In this document: piece by piece, positions 26,441 through 53,681 of the stretch | Position numbering within the stretch: the first letter of the stretch is position 1 | Layout of the letters: every line of letters begins with the position of its first letter | NCBI GenBank assembly: GCA_037577475.1 | Contig: CM075184.1 | Coordinates: forward strand, 33,809,094 to 33,873,093 | Length of the DNA stretch: 64,000 nucleotides | Source: Chaunax sp. Z400 | Lineage: Eukaryota; Chordata; Actinopteri; Lophiiformes; Chaunacidae | Reading direction: 5' to 3' | Program-made: the position numbers and the translations under genes | Notes under the pieces: model-generated | The model's database searches: none | The model's input: the letters and a program-made list of their open reading frames with translations, nothing else | Told to the model about the DNA's origin: nothing

Positions 26441-26870
26441 ACAGAGTGTAAAACTACATAGAAAATCATATTCAGCATCTTAATATACAAGAAAATATAC
26501 AATAGTCAAGAGGCAATTAATAGGATTGATGCAAAACGACAAAAGATGGTGGTAATAAATTAAAATGAATATGAAAGTTATTTATTTATTTAAAATACAA
26601 TAAAATGTGTTGTTGAAAGTATCTAGAGCCATTAATGGTATATACTGTACAGTGTATTCAATATAGTGTATAAATGACAATATACATATATTTGATTAAA
26701 TTAAAAAGAAAGATATTATATAATGAATAGCTAATCTTTTTAGAAATATGTCAACATTCAGCCGCCAATAATGTATATAAATTGTATAAAATATCTGAAT
26801 AATCAACAATTAGACAGAAACATGTACTAATACCAACAAACTCCTGCAACCGTAAAACTAATGGGCGTTC

Positions 26871-26912
26871 TCCAATGATGTCATCGCGCCAATAGACCAA
26901 TGGACCAATGAC
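26871..26912 (+). promoter_or_regulatory. tp53bp1 proximal promoter: four CCAAT boxes and a CRE-like site
   Basis: CCAAT occurs at 26872, 26889, 26897 and 26905, all on the plus strand, spaced 17, 8 and 8 bp. The first overlaps a TGATGTCATCG element resembling an ATF/CREB or E4F site. The cluster lies about 320-360 bp upstream of the tp53bp1 ATG. Clustered CCAAT boxes are known NF-Y targets and common in cell-cycle gene promoters. No TATA box is evident. Confidence 0.6.
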
Positions 26913-27230
26913 ATCGCTTTCTGCGAGTTTTGCCGGGAGGAGCGGATAATAGCTGAAGTCGGTGCGTGTGTTTACAGAACTTGTAATGACAGCTGAAAGA
27001 ATAAAAATATGAATTAACACTTTACTAACCTATCAGATGAGGTACTCCGGATATGTGCTGAGTTTTATCTCTGTTTAGTGACCAGCGACCACATGCTTTG
27101 TTGCTGAACGGAGCATTAGCTACTATTGTTTAACTTTTGCTAACATGCTAGCACTGGCTAGTTTCATAACTGTTGTTTGCTGCTGCTTGGCTAGCTGAGA
27201 AGATCCCGTCTCCTGTCCTCGGCTGACCCC

Positions 27231-43651
<16,421 letters not shown>

Positions 43652-43755
43652 TCTGACGCCACATGTGCAAAACGCCTTCAACCATGTTAAATGTTCAGCA
43701 TTAGTTCTGTGGCATGCTCTGCTGTATATACCTTTATCCTGTCTGTTTTTATGAT

Positions 43756-43761
43756 AATAAA
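43756..43761 (+). terminator. tp53bp1 polyadenylation signal AATAAA
   Basis: AATAAA lies 105 bp after the stop codon, followed by a GT-rich stretch, which suits a short 3' UTR. Confidence 0.7.
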
Positions 43762-44266
43762 CTGTGACCCTTGTTTCATTTGAGCTCATTTATTGTCTCT
43801 TCAGAAGAAGGTCTTCATATTTACACTTTATACAACGATGAGAGATCACATCACCCAAAAACATACATTTTCCCACTTATTCTAGGTTCCATCTGCTTTC
43901 TGATGTCAGATATTTGTGCTGAGTTATTGAAACTTTTTTTAAATTTCACACCATTAAAAAACATTTAAAAATCCAACAGTAGCTCTGCAGAAACTAATTA
44001 TGGGATACAACTGACGAACTTTATAGAAATAGTTTTTACATTTTGGGAAATGCACTGAGTTCTTGTGGAGAGTAAGACAAAGAAGGTCAATACCACTTAT
44101 GTGTGTACAGTAAAAGTGAAGTAACAGACAGGATTCGCCTTAGCTTAGCATAGAGACTGGAATAAGCTATTGTGCTAGCTAAGTCCAATGGTTTTTATGC
44201 TAAGCTAAAGTCACTGGTTTTCGAGGTGGGGGTACTTGAGGGGGTTCCGCGCAAAATAGTGAAGAT

Positions 44267-44272
44267 TTTATT
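44267..44272 (-). terminator. possible tubgcp4 polyadenylation signal
   Basis: TTTATT on the plus strand reads AATAAA on the minus strand, about 340 bp beyond the tubgcp4 stop. A second candidate at 43789-43794 would make the 3' UTR overlap the tp53bp1 cleavage region. Confidence 0.35.
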
Positions 44273-44608
44273 TTCACTAATTCCATCTACTAGTAACAAA
44301 AATGACAGAATGTAAAGCTGCACAATATTGGAAATAACTGACTAGGTCATTGTTGCTGAAAAAAACTATTTGCTGCTGTGTTGGTTTGTTTTTAAAAGTC
44401 ATCTCTTAAAAAAGTCATCTGTCGTCTCAAGAGGCGAGTGACGAAAATCACTAGAATTTGGTTGAACTAACCAATAAAGGTTTTGAACAGCCTGCCATTT
44501 AACATTTAGTGTTTTAACAGGTAAAGGCAGAACACGAGACTGATGGAAGCTGCTTCTTTTCATTTGGAAGAGTTCAGCAGAGATGGACTTTAATCCTTTG
44601 TGCTCTTC

Positions 44609-47206
44609 TTAAACACTGAAAAGAAAGAAAATAGAAAAGAACTTTATAGAACTTATTTATTGAACTTTAAATCATTTCACTCTAAATCATTGTCTTAAGA
44701 GTGTCGGAACATTTTGTCCAATGAGACCTGAAGGTCACAGAAGATTCATTTTTCAAGTGAAGCCAACAGTGCAGGGTTGTATTGTGTCCCACCTGCCCAG
44801 GGTGCCTCCAGCCTGTGTGTAGTATTTGTTGTAGTCCAGTCGCAGCAGCAGCTGAGCCAGATCGGAGTTTATCTGATGGTTCCTCACACTCGAAAGGATT
44901 TTAAACAGTAAGGAGGACTGACGTCTGAAGCCCTGAAATTTGAATGGATTTTGTGGAGTTACAAAAACATAGCGTTACATTTTCCAACATTAGACAGATC
45001 AGGAGACGAGGGACCACCTTAACCAGGATATCCAGCTGAGCCGTCCCCCTGTCGTCCAGTGATGTCACACACTGACTGACCAATGAGCAGAAGTTATGAC
45101 ACAGCTCCAGGATCTCGTTCAGACAGTGGAACACCTGAAGACAGAAGCATTAAACGGTGAAAAATTAATGGATTTCAGCAGCCTGACAATGATGCTGAGT
45201 CATGACGTGATGTGGTGATGATGATAATGTGATACCGGCTTCAGGAGGATGAAGGACTGGGCCAGCAGGTTGCTTAAGAAGTGGTCGTGGGCCAATCTGA
45301 TGCTCTCAAAGTCTCTGGTGGAGTTGATCTGCTGGAGCAGCTGAGAGAACTGAGACTCCAGCACATCCACCTGGAGACAGACGACAGGAAACATCATGAC
45401 ATTCAACAGAGACTCTGAGGTGTGACAGAACATCTGGGTAGCAAAAGAACACGGAGGTAGGCAGAGATCTTATAGCTGTGCATGCTAACACTTCTAGCTA
45501 CCAGGATATAGGGAAGAGTTCATCTCAAAACAGGGTGTAAATAATAATAATAATAATAAATAATCTTTTCTAACCAGTTTGGGATCTTCTGGAGGCTTTG
45601 TTTACATTGTACTTTGTTTACATTATACTTTGTTTACATCGTACTTTGTTTACATCGTACTTTGTTTACGTCATACTTTGTTTACGTCATACTTTGTTTA
45701 CATCATACTTTGTTTACATCATACGAGCTGCACTGAGTCAATTATGGGGTTTTTAAACTCCATCTCCTTCGGTTTGAGAAAACACTAAACACTGTTTAGC
45801 TGTGAAGCTCCAGATACACTTTAAGGAATAAATTTCCCAGATGTTCCATCAGCATGGAGGTGACAAGATTAGAAGTGAAATTTAATTTTTTGTTGAACTA
45901 TTCCTTTCCTTTGAGGTACTTGTACTTTACTTTATTTTCTGCTACTTAATACTTTCTCGCTATCATACTTTTTACTCTGTTTTTTGAATAAATAAGTTAT
46001 TTGCAGATTCAGATTATCCATTTATTGTGTTTGTCATTGATCCAGGCCAATAAACCACACAGTGCATAAAGACACTGATGATGGATTAAAACCTTAAATA
46101 TGTCGTGACAAAGTCCATGAACTGTTCTTCAAAGACCTTTAAAGGCCTAAAAGTCAGATTATTGGATTTGAGACTTTTTAGGGACCCACAGAGACCCTGT
46201 TCCAGTGTTTGATCTTTTCATTCATAACAGAGAGCAGACATTTCACTAATGGCTGTCATCTTTTTTAAAGTAGGAAGTCATCTATGAATCTGCTTCATCA
46301 CCTGTAAGTAGTACTGCAGGTTGTCAATCAAGAAGGCCATGTGGTTGCGTAGTCTCCACTTAACGGCGTCTGTCTGGCTGGACTTGAGGTGTTTTCTCTG
46401 CATCTGCAGAGCCCAGCAGTGCTGCAGCTGCGACTGCACCCGTCGCACACTCAGCAGGTACCTGAACACAATGTTGTACCTGACAACAGAGAAGAGAAAC
46501 CAACAGGACGACGCTCACCAGCTGCACCCAACACTTTCATAAATGCTACAGTAAGGAGCCAATGAGCACACACTTCTCTAGGATGGCAGGAGTGAAGAGG
46601 ATGTGCAGCGGCCACTGGACCTTGTAGGCGAGACCGAGAGCCGCCCAGCCAGTGGGAGGGACCTCACGAGGGGAGGAGTCTTGTGGAGGAGTGGCTCCGT
46701 CTCTGGCGCCCATCGCCTCTGAAACAAAACGGGAATAATGATGGTGAGCATTCAGGATCATCTTCTCCCACAGAGGAGGATTGTAATACAATTTATTTGA
46801 ATTTATAATGATTCATAATGATATAGACCAGAGAAAAGCAGGAGATCCGAACATCTGAGAAACAACAAACATGTTTCAACACTAGTGAGGATCTGATGTG
46901 AGACTTTCTCTCTTCAAGCAGCAGCTTATTAAAACTCTGCGTCTGACACCTTGTTTCTGTAAGACGTGCTCTTCTAAATGTGTAACTGTTCATAGTTGCA
47001 TCATACAACTAGTGGATGGCGTTATGTCAACGTAAAAAGGTTTCTACACATTCAGGTTTCATATGATGAACAGAACAGTCGGCGCTGGTCGGCAGCACCT
47101 TTGCTGTCTTTGCCCTGGTAGTCGACAGTGAGGTGCAGCAGAGGCAGGAGGTTGTCGTCGTCCAGGAGGACCTTATGAGCCGCCTGCTGAAAGGCGACAT
47201 TAACGT
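44609..47206 (-). CDS. tubgcp4: tubgcp4 coding exons 12-18
   Basis: Exons in transcript order: 47206-47099, 46718-46574, 46479-46302, 45370-45236, 45134-45018, 44932-44793 and 44615-44609. They encode the gamma-tubulin-binding half, ending 'LDYNKYYTQAGGTLG'. The exon 12 donor is AAAG/GTGCTG, also weak. The last coding exon supplies only part of a Ser codon, a Val and the stop. It is inferred from the phase and a good TTTTCAG acceptor, and is the least certain part. Confidence 0.9.
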
Positions 47207-50200
47207 CTGTGGAACAGAAAATACAAGACATTAACATACAGACAGCTCCTCTAGCTTAGCGCTGCATCTAATGGTTATTTTATAGGTTATTGATTGGTTA
47301 GTAGAAAGTAGAACAGGACTCTAGATACATAACCTCAACCAACACCATTGTTATTAAAATAGCGTCAAGTGAAAATGAGTAAATTAAATGTGAACTGATT
47401 GAGCCTGTAAACCTGAACCTGAAGTTTTTACTCTTAAACATACAGCCACACCTTCCATTCCAGGTGTTTTGTGTTTCCAACTGATTGTTCTCTCTCCCCC
47501 TCATATGTGGTGGACCTGGAGAAGCTCTGCTGACGTGAGGCTGCCTGAGAGGACAGGCTGTAAGCTGGAGTCCGTCTGAGAGGACAGGCTGTAAGCTGGA
47601 GTCCGTCTGAGAGGACAGGCTGTACGCTGGAGTCCGTCTGAGAGGACAGGCTGTAAGCTGGAGTCCGTCTGAGAGGACAGGCTGTACGCTGGAGTCCGTC
47701 TGAGAGGACAGGCTGTACGCTGGAGTCCGTCTGAGAGGACAGGCTGTAAGCTGGAGTCCGTCTGAGAGGACAGGCTGTAAGCTGGAGTCCGTCTGAGAGG
47801 ACAGGCTGTACGCTGGAGTCCGTCTGAGAGGACAGGCTGTACGCTGGAGTCCGTCTGAGAGGACAGGCTGTAAGCTGGAGTCCGTCTGAGAGGACAGGCT
47901 GTAAGCTGGAGTCCGTCTGAGAGGACAGGCTGTAAGCTGGAGTCCGTCTGAGAGGACAGGCTGTAAGCTGGAGTCCGTCTGAGAGGACAGGCTGTAAGCT
48001 GGAGTCCGTCTGAGAGGACAGGCTGTAAGCTGGAGTCCGTCTGAGAGGACAGGCTGTAAGCTGGAGTCCGTCTGAGAGGACAGGCTGTAAGCTGGAGTCC
48101 GTCTGAGAGGACAGGCTGTAAGCTGGAGTCCGTCTGAGAGGACAGGCTGTACGCTGGAGTCCGTCTGAGAGGACAGGCTGTAAGCTGGACTCCGTCTGAG
48201 AGGACAGGCTGTAAGCTGGAGTCCGTCTGAGAGGACAGGCTGTAAGCTGGAGTCCGTCTGAGAGGACAGGCTGTAAGCTGGAGTCCGTCTGAGAGGACAG
48301 GCTGTAAGCTGGAGTCCGTCTGAGAGGACAGGCTGTACGCTGGAGTCCGTCTGAGAGGACAGGCTGTAAGCTGGAGTCCGTCTGAGAGGACAGGCTGTAA
48401 GCTGGAGTCCGTCTGAGAGGACAGGCTGTAAGCTGGAGTCCGTCTGAGAGGACAGGCTGTAAGCTGGAGTCCGTCTGAGAGGACAGGCTGTAAGCTGGAG
48501 TCCGTCTGAGAGGACAGGCTGTAAGCTGGAGTCCGTCTGAGAGGACAGGCTGTAAGCTGGAGTCCGTCTGAGAGGACAGGCTGTAAGCTGGAGTCCGTCT
48601 GAGAGGACAGGCTGTAAGCTGGAGTCCGTCTGAGAGGACAGGATGTAAGCTGGAGTCCGTCTGAGAGGACAGGCTGTAAGCTGGAGTCCGTCTGAGAGGA
48701 CAGGCTGTACGCTGGAGGCTTCCTGTGCTTCACTGGCAGAACCCACCCTGGTAGCAGAGTCTGTCACAAATGTCACACCATTAAATTCTAGCCATGATTT
48801 TGATAGTTAAACCCTGCTGTGGTTGCCAGGTGTTACAGCTGTACGTGTTGGAGCTGTTACAGCTACACAAACATTCTTTAACTACGAAACAACAATGAAG
48901 ACAAACTGAAAGATCTCAATCATCTTATTAAACGTTACCGTGCTCAGTTACAGCTGTTGGAGGCGTCTTCAGCATGTGCTGCGCATGATCAATAAAGACC
49001 TGGTAGAGCTCACCGCGACCCAGCAAGTAGAAGTCCTTAATGATCTGGAACACAACACAAACATCAGCACTGTTCACTCTTTATGGCTTTTAAATCAACA
49101 GCGATGAACAAAAACCTTGAGCTGTTCGAGCAGATCCGACTCCTCCACCATCAGCGTCCAGAGATGCTACAAGCAAAAACATTGTTCCATTTTAATTGAC
49201 CTTGTACGTATCTTGAAATGTTATTTAGCTGAAAGACTAAATCGATCAACATGAGCTCACCTCTGCCACCGTGCTCCTGATGCAATCAATCAAATTTTCA
49301 AAATCCACCAGGCTGAAAAGAGGTTGCTGTTTGAGTTTGTGCAGCTCTGCAGCGAACGTGTCCTCCTGGTGCTTCAGTATGGAGCCTAAGATCAACAGAA
49401 CCATCACATGTTTTATTCTCTGAGGGATACGAAGACAAAAACAGACAATATAAGTCCCAATAATGACTTCTGTAGGACATGTAATACATTAACCCAGGAA
49501 TAAATGTCATAAACCATTTTATGCCAGCATAATAATGTAAGTACATACATGGACAAGCTGATAATATATGTGAGATAAGCTGATAATGTAATATTGTGAC
49601 AGGCCTAAGCTTCACTCAGATCACTACAGACTACCAGCTCTGGATGGGCTATGGTTGTGGTTGTGGTTTTCAAACATCTGGACAGATTCTCCAACAAAGA
49701 GGATCTTCTCAGCCACCCTGATGGGGATGTAAGAGGGCAGCATCTCTGTCCGCAGGGAGAACTGCTGCAGAGATGGAGCCAACATGTTCTCCTCCTCGAT
49801 CAGCCTCTGCAACACAACACAGCAGGACAAAATCAGTAAACCACGTACCGAGCACTGAGTCAGGTGTGGCCCTTAGTGTCTGACTGCAGCCCTCACCAGG
49901 TCCTGTAGTTCTCTGAGCTGCTTCCCGCTCAAGCCTCCCAGGCCCAGGTCCTCCTCCTCCTCCTCCTGGTTGGCAGCAGCTCCACCTGCGCTGGGCCCCT
50001 GCTTCACGAAGAACTCCTCGCTTTGGTCAAGCAACAATCCGTGCAGCATCCAAGCTGCTAGCTGCTTATACATGACACCATGGCACACAGCAAGAATCCT
50101 GCAGGACGTATGTAAAAACATTAAGACAGAAGACACAAGGAGATGTTTTCAGTATGACACGGTATCTGAAAATAAGACATGATGAAGAAACAGGGTCTTA

Positions 50201-52768
50201 ATGAAGACAGTAGCTCAAAGAAATATTACATGAAGTGGGAGTTATTGAGAAAACTATAGGAGCAGTTCATCCACAGATGAGTGTTCAGTCATTATGAAGT
50301 CAGCCTCATGTCGATGGAAAGTCTGGTGAAGAACATTTCTGGAGCTTCACAGCAAAACTGCGTTCCTTCCTTTTGTGAGATGAAATCTTCACTGTAGCCT
50401 CTAAGCTAAAGCGTTAGCATGCACTCCATCTGAGGTGGGTGAATAAGCTCGAATGCATTTACAATCAATGCAAGATGAGATAAATGAGAAACTGAAAACT
50501 CACTTTTAGCTTGGAGAGTCCGGCGAGGATTCCATGTTAAACAAGGGTTTAAATGATGTCTTTTCAAATTAATTTTGGATCTCAGTGTTTCTGGAGCTGC
50601 ATGGAGTCGTTTCATGTTTGTTTTCAGTTGGGTTTTTTTAAGTCTTCATTTTCTTCAGTTGTTTTGAAAAATGTTGCAACGCTGTTCTGGTGTGAAGCTC
50701 GAGAAACGTTATGATGACCAGCAAATTTTCCATTGGTTTAGGGGTGCATGGATAGAGACTGAATTTTGGTTGAACTGTTCCATTAATTCTTTCCCAAACG
50801 AAGCAGACTTACTTCTCTAAGGCCATGCGTACAGGAGGAAGACCCCCACAGCTGTGCTTGTACACCGTCTCCAGGATCTGACAGCCATGGATCTAAAGCA
50901 GCACACAGAGACAAAGTGAACACGGCTGTCAGCTTATATACATCTTATATATGTCATACCAGGTTTGATGTTTTACTGACTTCTTCCTTTCACAATACTG
51001 TTCTTCAATTCTACACACATGATGTTAGATAACCTCCAACCTTGATGGAGGTCTGTGTTTTCTGACTGCCCCTCTATTTTCTATGTTTATTCTTTATTTT
51101 GGAGGCGCTTTCTGTTTCAGTGGAAGACGGTTATATTCCTTTCTGGCTGAACAATTTGACCCCTTCCTGACATCCTGCATCAACAGCAGCACTATGTTCC
51201 ACCCTGAATTTACAGATCCTGGTGAAGCACTTCATGAAAAATCCATACCTTCTGTGATTTTATAGTCTCCACCACCACCATCACAGATGGAAACAGCAAC
51301 TGGAACTTAAGAGAGGAAAAACAGACGTGTTTAACTGTACAAAGAGTTTCCATGTGACTCCTTTTTTAGTATATTGTCAAAGGCAAAAATCTTAGAGAAG
51401 TTTTATTAATGCTTTACCAGATCAAGCTTGTAGTTCACATGAGATATTGTCAGATGTGGATCTCCAAGGAACTGAAACATACAATTTATTTAAATGAGCT
51501 TCGCGTCACATGCTTCACCAGTTATTCATGTAGGCCGTGTCATCATGTTACCTCCTGTTCAAGGTCCAGCAGCGCCTGCCTGTACGGCTGCAGGATCGAG
51601 TCCAAGCCTGTGCAGAAAGCCCGCAAGTAGATTCCATGAAGGCTCGTCTGGTTGGGCTGGTTGGTGTGATGTTCCTACAGAACACATTTCATTTATTCAT
51701 TTTCTCATTTTATTAAAAGAAAATTTGATTTAGATGGGAATGCTACAGTACTTTTTAACAAATCGAATGATTGTATATATTTCAGATAAGATTAGGGCTG
51801 TGCAACATGAAAATATGTACATGTCATATTATGTTGTATTGTTTATTTCATTCTTTACAGCAAGACTGTGGAATCACAGAATGTGAGACAGGAAGCAGCT
51901 CTTTGTGCAGCAGAGGTCATGGGGTGTGTGTGACACAGTAGAGGTGGGGTTGAATCATTTTGAGACTGCACTCGTCAGTAAAAGTAGCATTTTGTGTTAT
52001 ACAGTGTCTGGTAAAAACACTATTTAATGCGTTGAATGATGTCCCTTCCAACTGTATGTGGTACTGCTAAAAAGTTGCATCTCAAATTTGTCCTTTTAGT
52101 AATATTTCTAACATCATATCTAAAATAAATGATATGGAATCTAGTGACTCCACTCACTTGTTGGTGCACATGGCCCGTGTGTTGTCCTATGAACTCTGTA
52201 AAGCGTATGTAATCTGAGCCCAGTTTGGAGAGTCGGTTGAGGACACTGGTTTCACTGGGGTGAAGGAAAGGAAGGTCCTGGGAAACCTGTGGGTGAAACA
52301 AAGAGGAATCATTGTGCGCCTCTGCTATATAAAGGTTACTGTGGACTACAACCCTTTCTTTCCTGTACCTTAGATACTGGCTAAGTTTAACCCTGAAGCA
52401 AAAGGTTATATTAGCCCTTTACTTGTGGAGAGGTGGTGTCTCTCCAAGGTTTGGTTTTATATTTTTAGTCTGGGACTGTGCAGATATGTTTACAAAACAC
52501 CAGCCTCTCAAAGTTAACGTGACATCACGCTAGCACAAACGTGTTTCTATATTGCCAGCAAATACAATATCATTTCGATATGTTAGATCTGTAAAAAATA
52601 AATAAATAGCATGTTTTTAAAAACGTATCAGCTAACATGTCAGTGTTAAATCAGAAGCGTTGTTTAGTCAAAGAGTTGTTTCAGTTTTACCTGCAAACCT
52701 GTGCGTTTGTTCCAGGTGAAAATCGTCCCTGGGTATCCGCTCAGCGCCAGCAGCAGCTCGTGAATCAT
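44609..52768 (-). CDS. tubgcp4: tubgcp4, gamma-tubulin complex component 4 (whole coding span)
   Basis: GCP4 is a core subunit of the gamma-tubulin ring complex that nucleates microtubules at centrosomes. Eighteen coding exons on the minus strand sum to 2007 nt, 668 residues plus stop, against about 667 in human. All phases agree. It opens 'MIHELLLALSGYPGTIFTWN' and includes 'LLDDDNLLPLLHLTVDY', 'GWAALGLAYKVQWPLHILFT' and 'RDFESIRLAHDHFLSNLLAQ', all near-identical to mammalian GCP4. The first half is the GRIP1 region and the second half the gamma-tubulin-binding GRIP2 region. It ends 'GGTLGSV', slightly different from human. Its stop is 957 bp from that of tp53bp1, tail to tail. Confidence 0.97.
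45420..45912. mobile_element. fold-back repeat copy in tubgcp4 intron 14, with internal minisatellite
   Basis: It contains 'agaacatctgggtagcaaaa', 'aaccagtttgggatct' and the closing end 'ttttgttgaactattccttt', as in the copies at 50258 and 56645. A (TAA)n run (45541-45563) and a 16-bp tandem array sit inside it. Confidence 0.5.
45595..45722. repeat. 16-bp tandem repeat, about 8 units
   Basis: The unit is TACTTTGTTTACATCG with CATTA, CGTCA and CATCA variants, inside the fold-back repeat copy in tubgcp4 intron 14. Confidence 0.9.
47545..48716 (-). repeat. 31-bp minisatellite, about 38 units, tubgcp4 intron 11
   Basis: The plus-strand unit reads 'gctgtaagctggagtccg' then 'tctgagaggacag', 31 bp. 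The main variation is GTAAGC or GTACGC, with single units reading GGATGTAAGC or CTGGACTCC. On the transcribed (minus) strand the unit holds no TAA, TAG or TGA in any frame, so long open frames with a 31-residue period appear there. They are artefacts. The array fills most of intron 11, between exons at 48939 and 47206. Confidence 0.98.
48939..52768 (-). CDS. tubgcp4: tubgcp4 coding exons 1-11
   Basis: Exons in transcript order: 52768-52691, 52286-52158, 51674-51552, 51471-51418, 51305-51249, 50892-50813, 50098-49897, 49806-49635, 49385-49261, 49166-49116 and 49044-48939. They cover the GRIP1 half, including 'AVCHGVMYKQLAAWMLHGLL', the acidic loop 'NQEEEEEDLGLGGL' and 'VAEKILFVGESVQMFE'. The donor of exon 10 is the unusual AAG/GTTTTTG. 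No better site keeps the conserved reading frame into exon 11 ('IIKDFYLLGRGELYQ'). Confidence 0.94.
50258..50787. mobile_element. full fold-back repeat copy in tubgcp4 intron 6
   Basis: It opens 'aggagcagttcatccacaga', then 'tgttcagtcattatgaagtc', and closes 'gagactgaattttggttgaa' with 'ctgttccatta', the inverted counterpart of the start. It is about 530 bp with no coding capacity. Confidence 0.6.
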
Positions 52769-53681
52769 GTTAGATGTCCTTAAATTGAATAAAATTGAAA
52801 ATGCAGCGGTGAATTTCCATCAACCAAAACAAACTACCGCCTATCTGTCGCAGCTTGAGTGCGTCACGACGCAAAGAATCACGGGATATGGGCATCTTTT
52901 TTTTCTTTTTTTTTATTGAATAATTTTTCAGTAACAAAACATATTCGTTTGATTTATACGGGGAACAAACATACAAAACGAAACTAAAATAGTGAAATAT
53001 GTAATTACAATTTATATTGATCAAGGAAACAATTAATAAAGTTAGATAATAGTTGTAGATAATAGATAAATGGTTACAGATGGTGTGTATTATATATATG
53101 AAATGTGGCTTTGGTTTTATATTATTTCTTGTTAAAAAAAAGTTTATCATTGTTTTCTTGTATAAATAAAGTTTTTTTTAAAGCTATGCGAAATATCTGG
53201 GAAATGTAGTTCCGTTCCAGTAAAAGGCAGTGTCGTGTGTCAGCGTCATCAGTCGGTCATGTAGCTAGCTATCAACACCTCGCAACGGAGAGCGCTTGGT
53301 ATGTTGTTTTAGTAGTTAAACTGCCACGTTTGAACAAACTATGGGTGTTAACTTTCATTACTCGCATTATTTTTAAGCACGATAGTATGATAATATCAGC
53401 GCGCTTTCAAGTAGTGCTATTGTGAGTCGGCTAGCAGGTTGTTACAACTTAACGATAGTTGCTGAAGTGAAAAACATCAAGTGGTTAGCTTAACTAGGAT
53501 ACTACCCAACATATTAGCAACAAAACACTGGTTGCATGTAGCCTAAAAACGATTACGAATAAGTTAAGGTGACGTTTAACAAGACATCAGCAGCCAAGTT
53601 AAGCTGAGACAAGCTAGCTGTACCAACATGGGTGCCACTCAAATGCTTCTTACACACTGTACAATGTTTTTTGTTGCAGGC
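52769..53681. promoter_or_regulatory. divergent tubgcp4/cdkn2aip promoter region
   Basis: The ATGs of tubgcp4 (52768, minus) and cdkn2aip (53682, plus) face away from each other across 913 bp. A minus-strand 'actacatttcccag' at 53197-53210 matches the ZNF143 SBS core, a motif typical of bidirectional housekeeping promoters. A GC-richer segment with 'gtgcgtcacgacgcaaag' lies next to tubgcp4. A likely untranslated first exon of cdkn2aip ends at 53298 (GCTTG/GTATGT) and splices to 53680 (TTGCAG/GC-ATG). An AT-rich insert occupies 52899-53184. Confidence 0.6.
52899..53184. mobile_element. AT-rich insert within the divergent promoter
   Basis: It starts with a long T-rich run (52899-52917) and ends 'aaataaagttttttttaaa', so poly-T and AATAAA-plus-T tracts bound it like the tails of retroposed DNA. 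The flanking promoter text is much GC-richer. No clear target-site duplication was seen, so the class is unknown. Confidence 0.35.

Noticed and set aside
44656..44661. Minus-strand AATAAA as the tubgcp4 polyadenylation signal
   Set aside because: It lies upstream of the inferred stop on the minus strand, inside intron 17, so it cannot end the modelled transcript.
47298..48776. Long minus-strand open frames (492 and 410 codons) with a 31-residue period
   Set aside because: They are translations of the stop-free 31-bp minisatellite in tubgcp4 intron 11 and appear in more than one frame.
52770..53150. 126-codon minus-strand open frame in the divergent promoter
   Set aside because: It is AT-rich, full of Ile/Tyr/Asn/Lys, lies in the inserted AT-rich block and overlaps the tubgcp4 5' end without protein similarity.
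53628..53681. Upstream in-frame ATG for cdkn2aip
   Set aside because: A polypyrimidine tract and TTGCAG acceptor lie between it and the conserved coding start, so it is probably intronic.
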